NCBI RefSeq assembly: GCF_030272615.1
Contig: NC_081415.1
Span: 108,444,406 to 108,508,405, forward strand
Direction: 5' to 3'
DNA: 64,000 nucleotides
DNA from: Cryptomeria japonica
Lineage: Eukaryota; Streptophyta; Pinopsida; Cupressales; Cupressaceae
In this document: positions 54,170 through 64,000 of the stretch, piece after piece
How the letters are laid out: each line of letters starts with the position of its first letter
Numbering within the stretch: the stretch's first letter is position 1
The notes under the pieces: model-generated
Seen by the model: the letters and a program-made list of their open reading frames with translations, nothing else
Told to the model about the DNA's origin: nothing
Databases searched by the model: none
Program-made: the position numbers and the translations under genes

Positions 54170-55010
54170 TGTTGACATGTATTTTGTACACAATCATACA
54201 CAGAATAAAATACCCAAAGGCATCTTATCCTCTCTTGAATAAAGTTGCTAACTGCTGAAAATATCGCAAGAAGGATCAGTTAGGATGACTCCAATGTTCT
54301 TTTTAGTAGGGTCTCTACGTGTGGTAAGCACCAGTGGTCGTTGTGATTGCTGTGTCATCAAGGGGCCTTACGTTGCCGAAGATTTTGCTAAACTAAACAA
54401 ACTTTCAAAAAATGACAAAAGAGTAGGGTTTGCAAGAGGTCTAATCTAGTCTAACCCTAAGAGTGACTCAATGTAGACAAGACTTGGTGAGATTCTCCCA
54501 ACTTCAATATTGCCATAAATTAACAACTCAATTGAAATTGATGCGATCTTCTAAGGTAACAAATGATTTTTCAACACATCAAAGATCAAGGACACTACCA
54601 CGAAGGTACATATTCAAGATACAACAACGATTGAAAGTGTAAGTGATTCAAATATCTCCAGTCCACCACGCAAGGCGTTCCTACAATCAGCAAGAAGCTA
54701 GTGGTTTGGAAAGTGAATCCTACCAAAGATCAAGTCCAACACTTTGTCCTTCGAATTAACACTCTACTTTGATTGAGAATGATTCAAGAAAAATTGAACA
54801 ACCATGAAGATAACCAAGAGAATTGCAACAAAACACCATAACTTCAATATTTCATTGATCTCAAAGTCATCATGTACAACAATTGTTTGAATTCTTTTCT
54901 CAAAGCTCAATCTAGCTACAAAAGTAAATTACTTCTAAACTCTAATCTCTAATGCATCAATAATTTCTAACTCTCTCTCTTTCTAGTTACAAAATGAAAT
55001 GAAATGAGGG

Positions 55011-55018
55011 TATAAATA
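55011..55018. promoter_or_regulatory. TATA-like box near the left end of giant LTR copy 2
   Basis: TATAAATA, same position and context as 22061-22068. Confidence 0.45.
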
Positions 55019-55212
55019 GCATCCTCAATTACAATGAACGGTCCAGATCAAAAGGCAGATCAACGGTCAAGATCATGACACCTAAACCCTAATTAGGGTT
55101 TGTTACAAATAGCCTCCTTTTTACTGAACAATATTAAATGCATAGCCAAATATTAAATTTGGCACAAAAACCTAGGAGACATAGACCAATGACAATTAAG
55201 GTGACATGTCAT

Positions 55213-58200
55213 CTATAACAACCTTTCATCTAGAATCTTATTCCCTTTCCAATGCTCCTTTTTAGCATATGCAATGAATCTTGATACGATTCCTTCGATT
55301 TCAGCAATTGGAATCTCGGGAAGATTCTTCATTCTTTCCTCCAAGTGGATGACCTGATCAAATGCCTCGAGAAGAGCAGCGTCCCATTCAGGTTCAAGTT
55401 CCTTAGTCTTTTCAATCAGGAGCATGGTAGCAAACATCTGATCCTGTTGCTCATCTGTGATATTAGCGTCCTTGCAAAAGATGACCTTGATTCTATCTTC
55501 CAATTCCTGCAAATCCACATCTGTCTCAACCTCGATTCTCCTGCCAAGAATGGTACGTAGTACCTCAAATACTCTATCCTGGATCGGGTTGATCACCTCC
55601 TCAACATGGCTACATCTAGTACTAATGTCCTCAAAGAGCACTTCCTTCATTTGCAGTAAGGTCGACCACTGAAGTAAACTGTGAGGTCCTCCATCCATGA
55701 TCCTTTCCTGTGCTAAGACCTTCCTCGATGTTTGTCTGATTACTCGCAAGACAGGAATGATAACATCTTTGGTATGAGCAAAAGCGGCTACCATTATCAT
55801 CAAGTTGTGGATGATCTCAAGAACCTGGATAGCCCTATGAATAGTCTTCATCATCCTTGTTGCAAATTCTACGGCAACTGTATGAGATTTGTCCATCCAA
55901 GTACTCATACGCTGGACCATACTACTAAATCTCTCTGCCTCACCAATTGATTGAAGGGGAAGTGCCTGCACTGGTGATCTTGCTGGATCCTGACGTCTCA
56001 AAGGCTCATTGAGATGGCTGAAATATGTTCTCCATGCACCGACCTCTCTCTCAAGCTTTCTATTCTTCTCCATTTCTTCTCTAAGCTTATCTTTCAAGGC
56101 CTCAAATGAATCGGTGGCATCATCCATTGTCTGTTCAGCTGTGGATGGACCTAGCTCAAATGTTTCTATATCATATTCCTCTGCTAGGATCTCCCCTTCA
56201 TACTTGTCCACTGCTGGTGTAGCTATCTGTAATTTTCTGGATCCAGTCTCATCTCTAATCATCTTGGACATCTTGGTAGCCTTCTTCTTCTCTGTCACTT
56301 CCTGAGAATGTCCAACAAGGCTCTCTAAATCAATTACATTGTCTTCGTCCTCAATCACGATCACCTTCGTCAATCTTTCCTTCAACCAATCTGGGATGGC
56401 CGATCTTGTCTCTTTGTCCTGTATCTCCTTATACAATGTTTCTTCTTCTCTGGGAGGAGATGTTACTTCGTCATTGTTCTTGTCTTCATGTAGCTCATAA
56501 TCTTGGAGAGATCCACTTGGTGACCCTTGCGGTGCCTGTCCTTCTTCCTACCTATCATTCTGTACCATTGACTCCATAGACTCTTCCACTTCAAGTGTCC
56601 TCTTCTCTTGTCGAGAAGATGTGCCGGATGAGCGATCTCAGTTGGCCCCTTGCTTCTTCTTGGAAGATCCTATCTTTTCCAGTCTCTCTTTCCTCTTCGA
56701 ACCTCTTGGATGGAGATTGCCTTCACTTGCACTTCGAAGGTTGCCTTCACTTGTATTTCTGGGATTAGGATTGCCTTCGCTTACACTAGCTCCACCTTCG
56801 GTTGGTTTCTCTTCCAAAGTGAAAGTCATAGCTATGCCTTGCTCTCTCAACTTCTGATGATGCACATCAACCCATCTGCGAGTACAAGACAAGACTGGAG
56901 CCATCAAAGCATCTAGATCCACAACCTCGGGCTCATTCCAATCTAACCTTACTGATTTGCTTTCTCGATCATAGGATGACTAGAGATGTCTGCCACTGTC
57001 CTGAGCTTGGTCGGTCACTCTGTAAATCTTGCATTTCCTGATGAAATCCAAAGGCAATCTAGAATGCATCTTTCTTTTCACTTCAAGATCATCTAAGAGA
57101 TTCATCATAAAATCTTCTATCTAATACTCATGCTTAAACTTCCTACCGACTGTCTCCTCTATATATCCATGTGGATCAAAGCTTTCTCTCAACGCAAAGA
57201 ATGAAAAAGAATACAAAGCTAACTCCTTCTCTGAGTCATCCATGGCTAAAGCATTAGGACATACCTCAACTGAATTGCCCAATATGATAGGTACCGGAAC
57301 TCCATTCCCATGTCTGTGTCTGAATGCCTTCGCATAAGCTGCCAACTGTCTTGTTACCTCAAGTAACACAATTCTGTCTGTCGGATATCTCGGCAACATG
57401 TATGGAGGTGAAGGACATCCATGAACTCTGATATAAGTAAACTTCGGAAATTGGATAAACCAAGCACCGTACCTCTTCACTAGTTCCTGTGCATCCTGAG
57501 ATAATCTGTTGTGAATCCCACCTTGCAACGTCCTTGTGATGTTCATCGTGAAGGTATCATTAACTAACTTGTAGTTACTTCCTAGCGGATGATGCAAGTG
57601 GACATAGGAATCAAAAACTCTGACCTCGCCGGGTCCTCTTCCAATCACTCCTCTGTGAGGTAGTCCTGCGTACTCAAAGCTCCTGATCAAGGCATATATG
57701 AGGTATGAACTCATGTGGAAGGACTTGGTAGCTTTCAGTCTTCTCAACTGTACATCCAAGCAATGGCTAATCATCCTAGCCCAATGAATTGTTCCTTTTC
57801 CCTGAACTATTACCTGGATAAAGTAGAACATCCACTTCTCAAAGTAGAAAGCTTGAGGGGCTCCTGTGACTCGGTTGAGCATTGTAATCAAATCTCTGTA
57901 CTCCTCCTGGAAATCGATCCTATGTGGTGTGTTCGGGATCTTACTCAGGCGAGGACGACTCTTAAGTAACCAGTTCTTGTTGATGATGCTTAGACAAGCA
58001 TCTGGATCATCTTCGTACATGGACCTGGCTCCTTCCATGCTCTTGTAGACCATATCTCTGTGCTCTGGAAGATGGAAAGCCTCGCTTATAGCTTCCTCTG
58101 AAAGATACGCCAAAGTGTTTCCTTCCTTGGACACGATTGTTCTTGACTGAGGATCATAATGACGAGCACACTCGATCATCAATTCATGGCACTGAACTGC

Positions 58201-58434
58201 TGGAGGGAAGCCGGCCGCCTTAATGATGCCACTTTCAATTATCCTCCGGGCGACAGGTGATGGCTTGCCAATGTAGGGGACCTCTCGAAACTTCTTCGTG
58301 CTGAAGTTGCCCAAGTTGGTATCTCCAATGTTGCTCCACTTAGACACGATCTTGGTCTCCAGTTCTTCGTTCTTTTGATCTTCCTTCATGAGAGCTGGAC
58401 GACTTGTGGATGCTCCCGCCTTCGGGGTCGCCAT
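55213..58434 (-). pseudogene. Giant-LTR accessory protein, copy 2
   Basis: Collinear with the gene at 22262-25476, ATG at 58434 (MATPKAGASTSR). The first 437 codons are open and include the whole N-terminal domain without the frameshift and stop of copy 1. A TAG at 57121-57123 replaces the CAG of copy 1, another TAG replaces CAG near 56983, TGA replaces CGA near 56640, and a small indel lies near 56550. The C-terminal coiled-coil part (55213-56436) is open. The two copies are broken at different points, so each was damaged after they separated. Same predicted architecture as copy 1; function unknown. Confidence 0.8.
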
Positions 58435-58952
58435 ACCTACACAACATTTCACAATAAGTAACAGATCTTGCAATGTATAACATAGATTAGATTAATTTTA
58501 GGAAACTTCATGATAAGTCTTTGAGTCATCATTTCCTAAAAAACGATTGAGCTATTGGAATTCAAAATTTCAAAATTCAAAATTCAAGGCCATGACGATC
58601 AACATTCAAAACAAAACAAGAATTCGCCATACCTTACTTGAGAGCTAACTCTAAAATGCAAAATAAAGAGAATCGCCTAGGCAAAAATCAATGTTTGAAG
58701 CTTTTCCACGTGATCCTTTTCAAACGAACGTCCACTTTAGCAATTCGCCACCTTTGGGGGGTCTTTGACGTAGTCTTTGGCAAATTCGCTCAACTTGAAA
58801 CTAAGTTCGCACCTCCTTTGATGATGCTCGCACCTTCCTTTGAATGGAAATTCGCACTCTTTAAACACAATTCGCACACCTCTTTGTCTACTCCAAATCG
58901 CATGCTAATAAAGTTTGAATGATGATTTGAAAATGAAAATAATTCACCTTCC

Positions 58953-58958
58953 TTTATA
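58953..58958 (-). promoter_or_regulatory. TATA box of the accessory gene, copy 2
   Basis: GCCTATAAAGGAAGG on the minus strand, about 520 bp upstream of the ATG, as in copy 1. Confidence 0.55.
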
Positions 58959-59288
58959 GGCGCTTACCCCCCCATTACCTTTAGGCCGACTTGGTGAATA
59001 AATTGATTAAAAGCAATTTTTAAATAAAAACCAAAGGCCGACTTTGTAAGAATTTAAATCAAGCGCTCAATTTGATTTTATTTAAAATAGTAATTAATTA
59101 ATTAAATGCCTTCATTTTTAATTAATTCGATTTTTAAAATAGGCAAAATTAATTAATTAAATGCTCATGCGTAATTTTTTAAATGCCATTTAATTGAATA
59201 TTTAAATTTATCGATTTTTTAGCATTTAATAAAATTCAAAAAATGTTTTAGCGCCAAAATTGGGAGAGGTGGAAAGATACAAACCATA

Positions 59289-61043
59289 TCGCTCTGGTCC
59301 CTGACTGAGGGACAGGAGCGAACTTCCATTTTTAGCTCAAATTTGCGATCTTTTGACGTTCACCTTTTGCTTGTCACCTTCCAAATGATGTTTTCAACCT
59401 TATGCAACTTCGTTTTGATGTGATCCTTGGGAGAAAATGAGTGATGTAGTTAATATCGCCCTGGTCCCTAGCTGAGGGACAAGAGCGATCTTGCTTCTCT
59501 CCTTGATCCTTGTTTCTTTGATTGCCAATTTTCATCATGAGGCGAGTAACAACATTATTCCTTCACTTCATGCAAATTTTACTTGTCGTTAACAAGGTAC
59601 CTGTGACATTTGAATGGTTTTCGCCCTGGTCCCTTGGTGAGGGACAGGAGCGAACTTTATGTTCTAGCCAAAATTCGTTGTTTTTACACCTTGGCTCCTT
59701 GTTCATCTCTTCAAAATGATATCTTCGATCTTGTGTACCCTGGTTTGACGTGATCTTGTGGGACGAATGATAGATTTCATGAATATCGCCCTGGTCCTTG
59801 CCTGAGGGACAGGAGCGAATTAGCTTCTTGGCTCAAATTTGATCACCTTTTGATGTTTGGTTTCCTCCCATATCATCCTCTTAAGGACACTTTGACCCTG
59901 TGCAACTTTGTACGTTCTTGACTTAGCGTGACTTTTGAAAGAACTGGCTAGTGTAGTGAATATCGCCCTGGTCCCTGACTGAGGGACAGGAGCGAATTTT
60001 GGTATCCTGGGCTCATCCTTGTTCTTATCAACTTACGATCGCCTTCACAATGTAGAATGAAGTCCTTTGATCCCTCTTGAACGCTTGAAACGTGATTATC
60101 ATTCAAAACTTAAGCATGTTTAGAGATTTCGCTCTGGTCCCTGACTGAGGGACAGGAGCGATCTTGGACATTTAGTGCAAATCCTTCATCCTTGGCGGTC
60201 TTTGTAACTTCGTTCTTCGTTAAGACACCTCAAACGTCATTGCCTCCTTGTATCCTGACTTGGAGTGGTTTGAACTTGAGTGGAAGGCAAGATAACTAAC
60301 ATTTCGCCCTGGTCTCTGGGAGAGGGACAAGAGCGAATTTGTACTTGTAGACTCAATTACACTTTGCCAACTTCCAAATTTATCTTCAACGGTCTTGTTT
60401 TGCACCCTTTCATTCATCCTTGGCCTGGAATTTGTTCTAACTTGGCAAGAAATTGATTTAAGGAAGAAATCGCTCTGGTCCCTGACTGAGGGACAGGAGC
60501 GAATAGGCCAATATGGAGTTCATCAGGTGTCTTGCAATCTTCAATTTGTCTTCAACAGGTTCATTACACCTTCTTTGTTTGCCTCAAACGCAAAACTTAC
60601 TTGATCTTTGCCCAAAACATGCCCTATGAGGAATTTCGCTCTGGTCCCTGGGAGAGGGACGGGAGCTATCATTGAATTTCGCCCTGGTCCCTGACTGAGG
60701 GACAGGAGCGATTTAGCTTCTATGTCAAGTTTTCCTCATGTTTGCACTTTCAAATTATATTCAACTAATAAAACATATCTCCTTTGATCTCCTCAAATCG
60801 TCAAATCGTTCAAATCCTGCAAGGACAAGGTGATGTTGGATTTTAAGCTCCGGTCCTTCACTGAGGGACAGGAGCGATTTTTGCTCCTGGCACAGTTCCG
60901 TGTTTGCGAAATTCTTCAAATTATATTCAACGGAAAGAACATGCCTCCCTTTATCACTTCCAATCAAAAATTCGTCTTGATCCTGCAAAGACAATAAAAT
61001 TTTGAGAAACGAGCTCCGGTCCTTCATTGAGGGACAGGAGCGA
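59289..61043. repeat. 167-bp satellite with 33-bp near-palindrome, 12 units
   Basis: Core starts at about 59289, 59456, 59620, 59785, 59962, 60128, 60303, 60470, 60636, 60679, 60848 and 61015. Spacing is mostly 164-169 bp, and the 43-bp interval seen in copy 1 is repeated here. There is one more unit than in copy 1. Confidence 0.92.
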
Positions 61044-61460
61044 TTTTGCTTCTACAGGCCAAAATATCAAGATTTTACGAGTTTAATCACTTCACAAGGC
61101 AAAAACAAGTCATTTCCAATGCCCGGGATCAATTATCAAAATTCTCAAAATTTGGTCAAAATCACTCCATCGGACAAAAATCAAAAATCTCATCATTAAC
61201 ACTTAGACAAATTTGGACTTGCATTCAAAATTCTGACTGAAACTACACAAACTCACTTAGCCTCTGGCGAATTCACTTTATTCAAAATTGCATCCTACGA
61301 GAGGAAGCTCAAAAAGCTCTCAAGATTGACTGGACTCTGGCCTGAAAACGCAGAAACGGAAACCCTAAGGCTTGACCCTAATCCAAACAACTGACAAACT
61401 AAACCAAAACCCTAAAAAACGGAGAAAAAAAGCGAGCAAAAAGGAGCAAAAAGAGGGGGT

Positions 61461-61477
61461 CCCCATTTTAAATGGGG
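61461..61477. repeat. Terminal hairpin of giant LTR copy 2
   Basis: CCCCATTTTAAATGGGG, 23 bp inside the LTR end. Confidence 0.75.
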
Positions 61478-61502
61478 CGATGTGTGAAATGGTCACAACA
61501 TC

Positions 61503-61518
61503 TGGCGACACCACTGAG
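61503..61518 (+). other. Primer-binding-like site after giant LTR copy 2
   Basis: TGGCGACACCACTGAG begins two bases after the LTR end. It resembles the TGGCGACTC...CTGGGG (tRNA-Arg type) PBS of plant Ogre/Tat elements. Confidence 0.5.
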
Positions 61519-62464
61519 AAATGTTGAAAAACATTTGGGAATCAATCTTTCTAGAAGAAAAACTTAGAAAACCTCCCTCAACAAAACCAGGAGTTAAGAA
61601 ACACTTACAAGAAGAGACTATCATATTGAGACAAAGTATCAAGTCCACAGTTACCCATGTGTGTGCAAATGCGTTAATTCCTCTCAACAAGACAATCATG
61701 ATCTTCAGGTTCCCTTGTGATAAGCTACGTAGTTTGTCTGAACTCCAAAAGCATCCTGGATAGAGTCTCGCTGCCAGTCAAACGTCCATAGTCCCGACGA
61801 GGTTATCGCCGCAAGCTCACGAACATTGCTCCATTGCCAGCCAGGCGTCTATAGCCCCGATGGAGTTATTCGTAAATTCCCTTTTAGCCAATTTGATATT
61901 TCTTTGTCAGCTCATTTTCTTTTTGATTTTTTCTTTTCTCATTTTCTCACTTTTTCTTTTGATACTGCTTTTCAGTTCCGTCAATTCTTTTGGCTCGTGA
62001 GTAGTGAAGCTCACTAGGGTTTGAGGATTGCGGTGGCGCTGAAGTCAGACTTTAGATTTTTCACTGATCATAGCTTCGCCTGGAAACCATAACGACTCGG
62101 AGATTATAAGTGTGAAAAGATATAATAACTGGAGGACGAAAATACGTGAGTTCAATAAGCTAATCTTGCTTCAATGCAAATACGTCCTGACTCAAAGCTT
62201 TATTAAAAGAAACTCCCTTTGTAATTCCAAAAGACCTCATGATTGCCCAAATGCAACCAACAACCTAGCGGGAAGTCAGAGCGTTACATGATAAAATCAC
62301 CCAATTTCAAATGGATACCCCTCAGGGCAAAACAACTAACCTAAAACAAAACACCTAAACTAAAAACGAAAACAAAACAAAAGACAAACCAAAGCGAAAG
62401 AAAAGCAAACGACAAAAACTAAAGCAAACTAAACTAACTATGTACAAGGAAGGCCTTGGGCATC
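61519..62464. other. Internal region of the giant-LTR element, no clear gene
   Basis: A short + frame (61521-61763) resembles nothing I know. Bases 61770-61870 hold two diverged units around CATAGTCCCGACGAGGTTATCGC. On the minus strand GAGGGGTATCC and TGTAACGCTCTGACTTCC near 62290 could be a polypurine tract and LTR start of the antisense gypsy remnant. Confidence 0.35.
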
Positions 62465-63010
62465 TCAGGATTGGAAATAATGTTTGAGATATCTCCCATT
62501 GACAGGCAATGGGATGTCTTCTCCAATTAAAGTCTTCAACCTAAATGCATTTTCTCCCAAAATCTCTGAAATTTGATAAGGGCCTTTCCAAAGCTTATCA
62601 AACTTATCATGTTCTCCTCTTTTCTCGTGTGCCTTGTCCCAGTATAAGACAAGATCTGAAATTCGAAATGCCTTGACTCTAGCTTGTCGATCGAACCATC
62701 TTTTCACCACTCCTTGGTGTTTTGCGAAGTTTTCCAATGCTTGATCTCTCTTTTCTTCCAGATTCATTAACTGCGTCAATCGGGCTTGAACAGCATCAGT
62801 GTCTTCCATGTACTCCTGAATAAATCTCAAGGTCGGGATCCTGAGTTGCATGGGGAAGACTGGGTCTTGACCATAAACCAGAAAATAAGGTGAAATTCCT
62901 AATGCGTTCTTGGTCCTGATTCTGTCTGCCCATAAGGCGAATCTCAATTGGGTGTGCCATTCTCTCGGACTCCTTTCTAGCAATTTCTTGATAACGCTGA
63001 GTAGGTTCTT
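62465..63010 (-). pseudogene. Ty3/gypsy integrase C-terminal remnant, antisense
   Basis: The minus frame LSVIKKLLERSPREWHTQLR, RTKNALGISPYFLVYGQDP, DLVLYWDKAHEKRGEHDKF, LWKGPYQISEI and VNGRYLKHYFQS is the C-terminal part of a plant gypsy integrase (GPY/F-type end). It is a different lineage from the integrase at 35050-36178. The N-terminus and catalytic core are missing; homology stops near 63010. The frame is open within the fragment. Confidence 0.8.
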
Positions 63011-64000
63011 GTTGGTTGACTAAAGGTTGACTAAAAGTCAGCCATGCCTTGGAGAGGTAAGGAAAGTCCGCCAAAGTTTGATGAATATGAAGGTGAGTCT
63101 TCAAAAGTCCACCTAAACATGAAAGTCAAACAAAATCAACGAGAATGCAAGTGATGTCATGAAAATCCTTCAAGATTTTGAACTTAAATCCAAAATAGAA
63201 AGTTTTCAAAAGGAGAATATTGGAAGATTGATAAGGATTTCGAACTAGAAACCAAAATGGAAAGTTTTCTTTTCAAGGGAATATTGAGGATTACTAAAGA
63301 TTTCGAACTAAATTCTAAATTAGAATCTTTTGAAGACATTCTTTTTACAAGCCTAGTTCGAGTTAACCAACTGAAAACAAAATAGAAACTTGCATTATTG
63401 AAAGATTTTCGAACTAGAGGACATGACAATACTTTCCCAAAATGCGAGCTGGATTTGGAAACGTGAGTTGGAAGATTTTAAGTGTTTCTAATCGATGATT
63501 CAACTTTTTTTACAAATACTTCGTTGTAACTTCATTTCTACACCAAGGAGTTCGAAGTTATTAAGGAGAGCATAGTAAAATACTTTCAGTTTGGAGTTCA
63601 TCTGGAGAAAGTTTCGATATTGCTGGAGGTTGGACAAATTTCGTGACGAAGGATCCGCAGATTTGTGAGTGAAGCCAGCAAGTGTAAGGGAGAATTATTG
63701 AATCTTTTCTGGATTTTCTGAGTATTCTTGAGAAAATTCCAGCCTTACTTCTATCCATTCGAAGGTGAAATTGAATTCATGATGCAGATTTATGTATTTT
63801 CTGAGTATTTTTCAGAATTTGAGAAATGATTTTTAGTGAATTTACTTGAATTTCTAGGGGAAGAAAATCATTTTTTTTTTGGCTAAGTAAGATATTTTCG
63901 GAGTTATAACACTTGGTGTTGATTTACGATCACAATCGTCCTTGAAGATTGAAGGGTTTTAAGATGAAATTTCAGTTTTTTTGGCTAAGTATGAGAATAA
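63011..64000. repeat. AT-rich DNA with 63-bp and AAAGTC(C/A)GCC repeats
   Basis: Bases 63025-63115 hold AAAAGTCAGCC, AAAGTCCGCC and AAAAGTCCACC, like 53940-54165. Bases 63173-63340 hold three units of about 63 bp around GATTTCGAACTAGAAACC and GGAAAGTTTTC. No gene is seen to the window end. Confidence 0.6.

Larger units (their letters stand above)
54170..61500. mobile_element. Giant LTR (7,331 bp), second copy, attached to an internal region
   Basis: Collinear with 21213-28358 from TGTTGACATG to GTCACAACA. Flanks differ (GATAC before, TCTGG after), so it is not a solo LTR: it is one LTR of a longer element whose other LTR lies outside the window. The next bases resemble a primer-binding site, favouring a plus-oriented element with this as its 5' LTR. 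Confidence 0.8.

Noticed and set aside
22262-58434. The two large minus-strand genes as a host gene duplication
   Set aside because: The duplicated unit has TG/CA ends and, in copy 1, an exact 5-bp target duplication, so it moved as a repeat element.

Overview
The window looks like intronic DNA of a large-genome seed plant, most likely a conifer or other gymnosperm. The evidence is plant-type LTR retrotransposons with plant primer-binding sites, a Gnk2/DUF26 cysteine-rich plant domain, many nested transposons in AT-rich DNA, and one host gene with a giant intron. There are no prokaryotic, rRNA, tRNA or CRISPR features.

Host gene. Four small minus-strand exons chain in phase into part of a TRM2/TRMT2A-type tRNA (uracil-5-)-methyltransferase: 51418-51550, 51188-51341, 6053-6136 and 5785-5907. 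Exons 2 and 3 are separated by about 45 kb (6137-51187), so nearly everything between them is one intron filled with nested mobile elements. The catalytic 3' half and the N-terminus are not visible.

Layout. 1-3654: decayed third copy of a giant LTR-like repeat (ORF on +). 5785-6136: host exons. 6427-10059: Ty3/gypsy derivative that kept gag only (TSD ATCAG). 10140-14010: relic of a DUF4283-type ORF (LINE ORF1-like), interrupted by a 1,990-bp LTR element (10890-12879). 14050-21212: AT-rich repeats and an older giant-LTR relative. 21213-28358: 7,146-bp giant solo LTR (TSD ACCAC) holding a gene of about 1,070 codons and a 167-bp satellite. 29909-39574: nearly complete Ty3/gypsy element (279-bp LTRs, TSD GATAC) with gag, pol and an extra 3' ORF. 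About 40200-50595: a gypsy relative lacking RT-IN. It is split by a Ty1/copia element (42205-48936, TSD TCATC), which is itself split by a TIR-type transposon (45295-46517, 9-bp TSD) carrying a DUF26 gene piece. 51188-51550: host exons. 52063-54169: dispersed repeat and old LTR edge. 54170-61500: second giant LTR (7,331 bp), followed by a primer-binding-like site. 62465-63010: antisense integrase remnant. 63010-64000: AT-rich repeats.

Main biology. The giant LTR family encodes its own protein (N-terminal globular domain, low-complexity middle, coiled coil, helical C-terminus) with its own TATA box and apparent leader intron. It also carries a regular array of 33-bp near-palindromes. The N-terminal domain resembles the extra ORF downstream of pol in the gypsy element, so two retroelement lineages appear to share an undescribed accessory protein family. 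Most coding copies carry nonsense mutations of the kind expected from deamination of methylated cytosine. All assignments come from reading the sequence; no database search was run.
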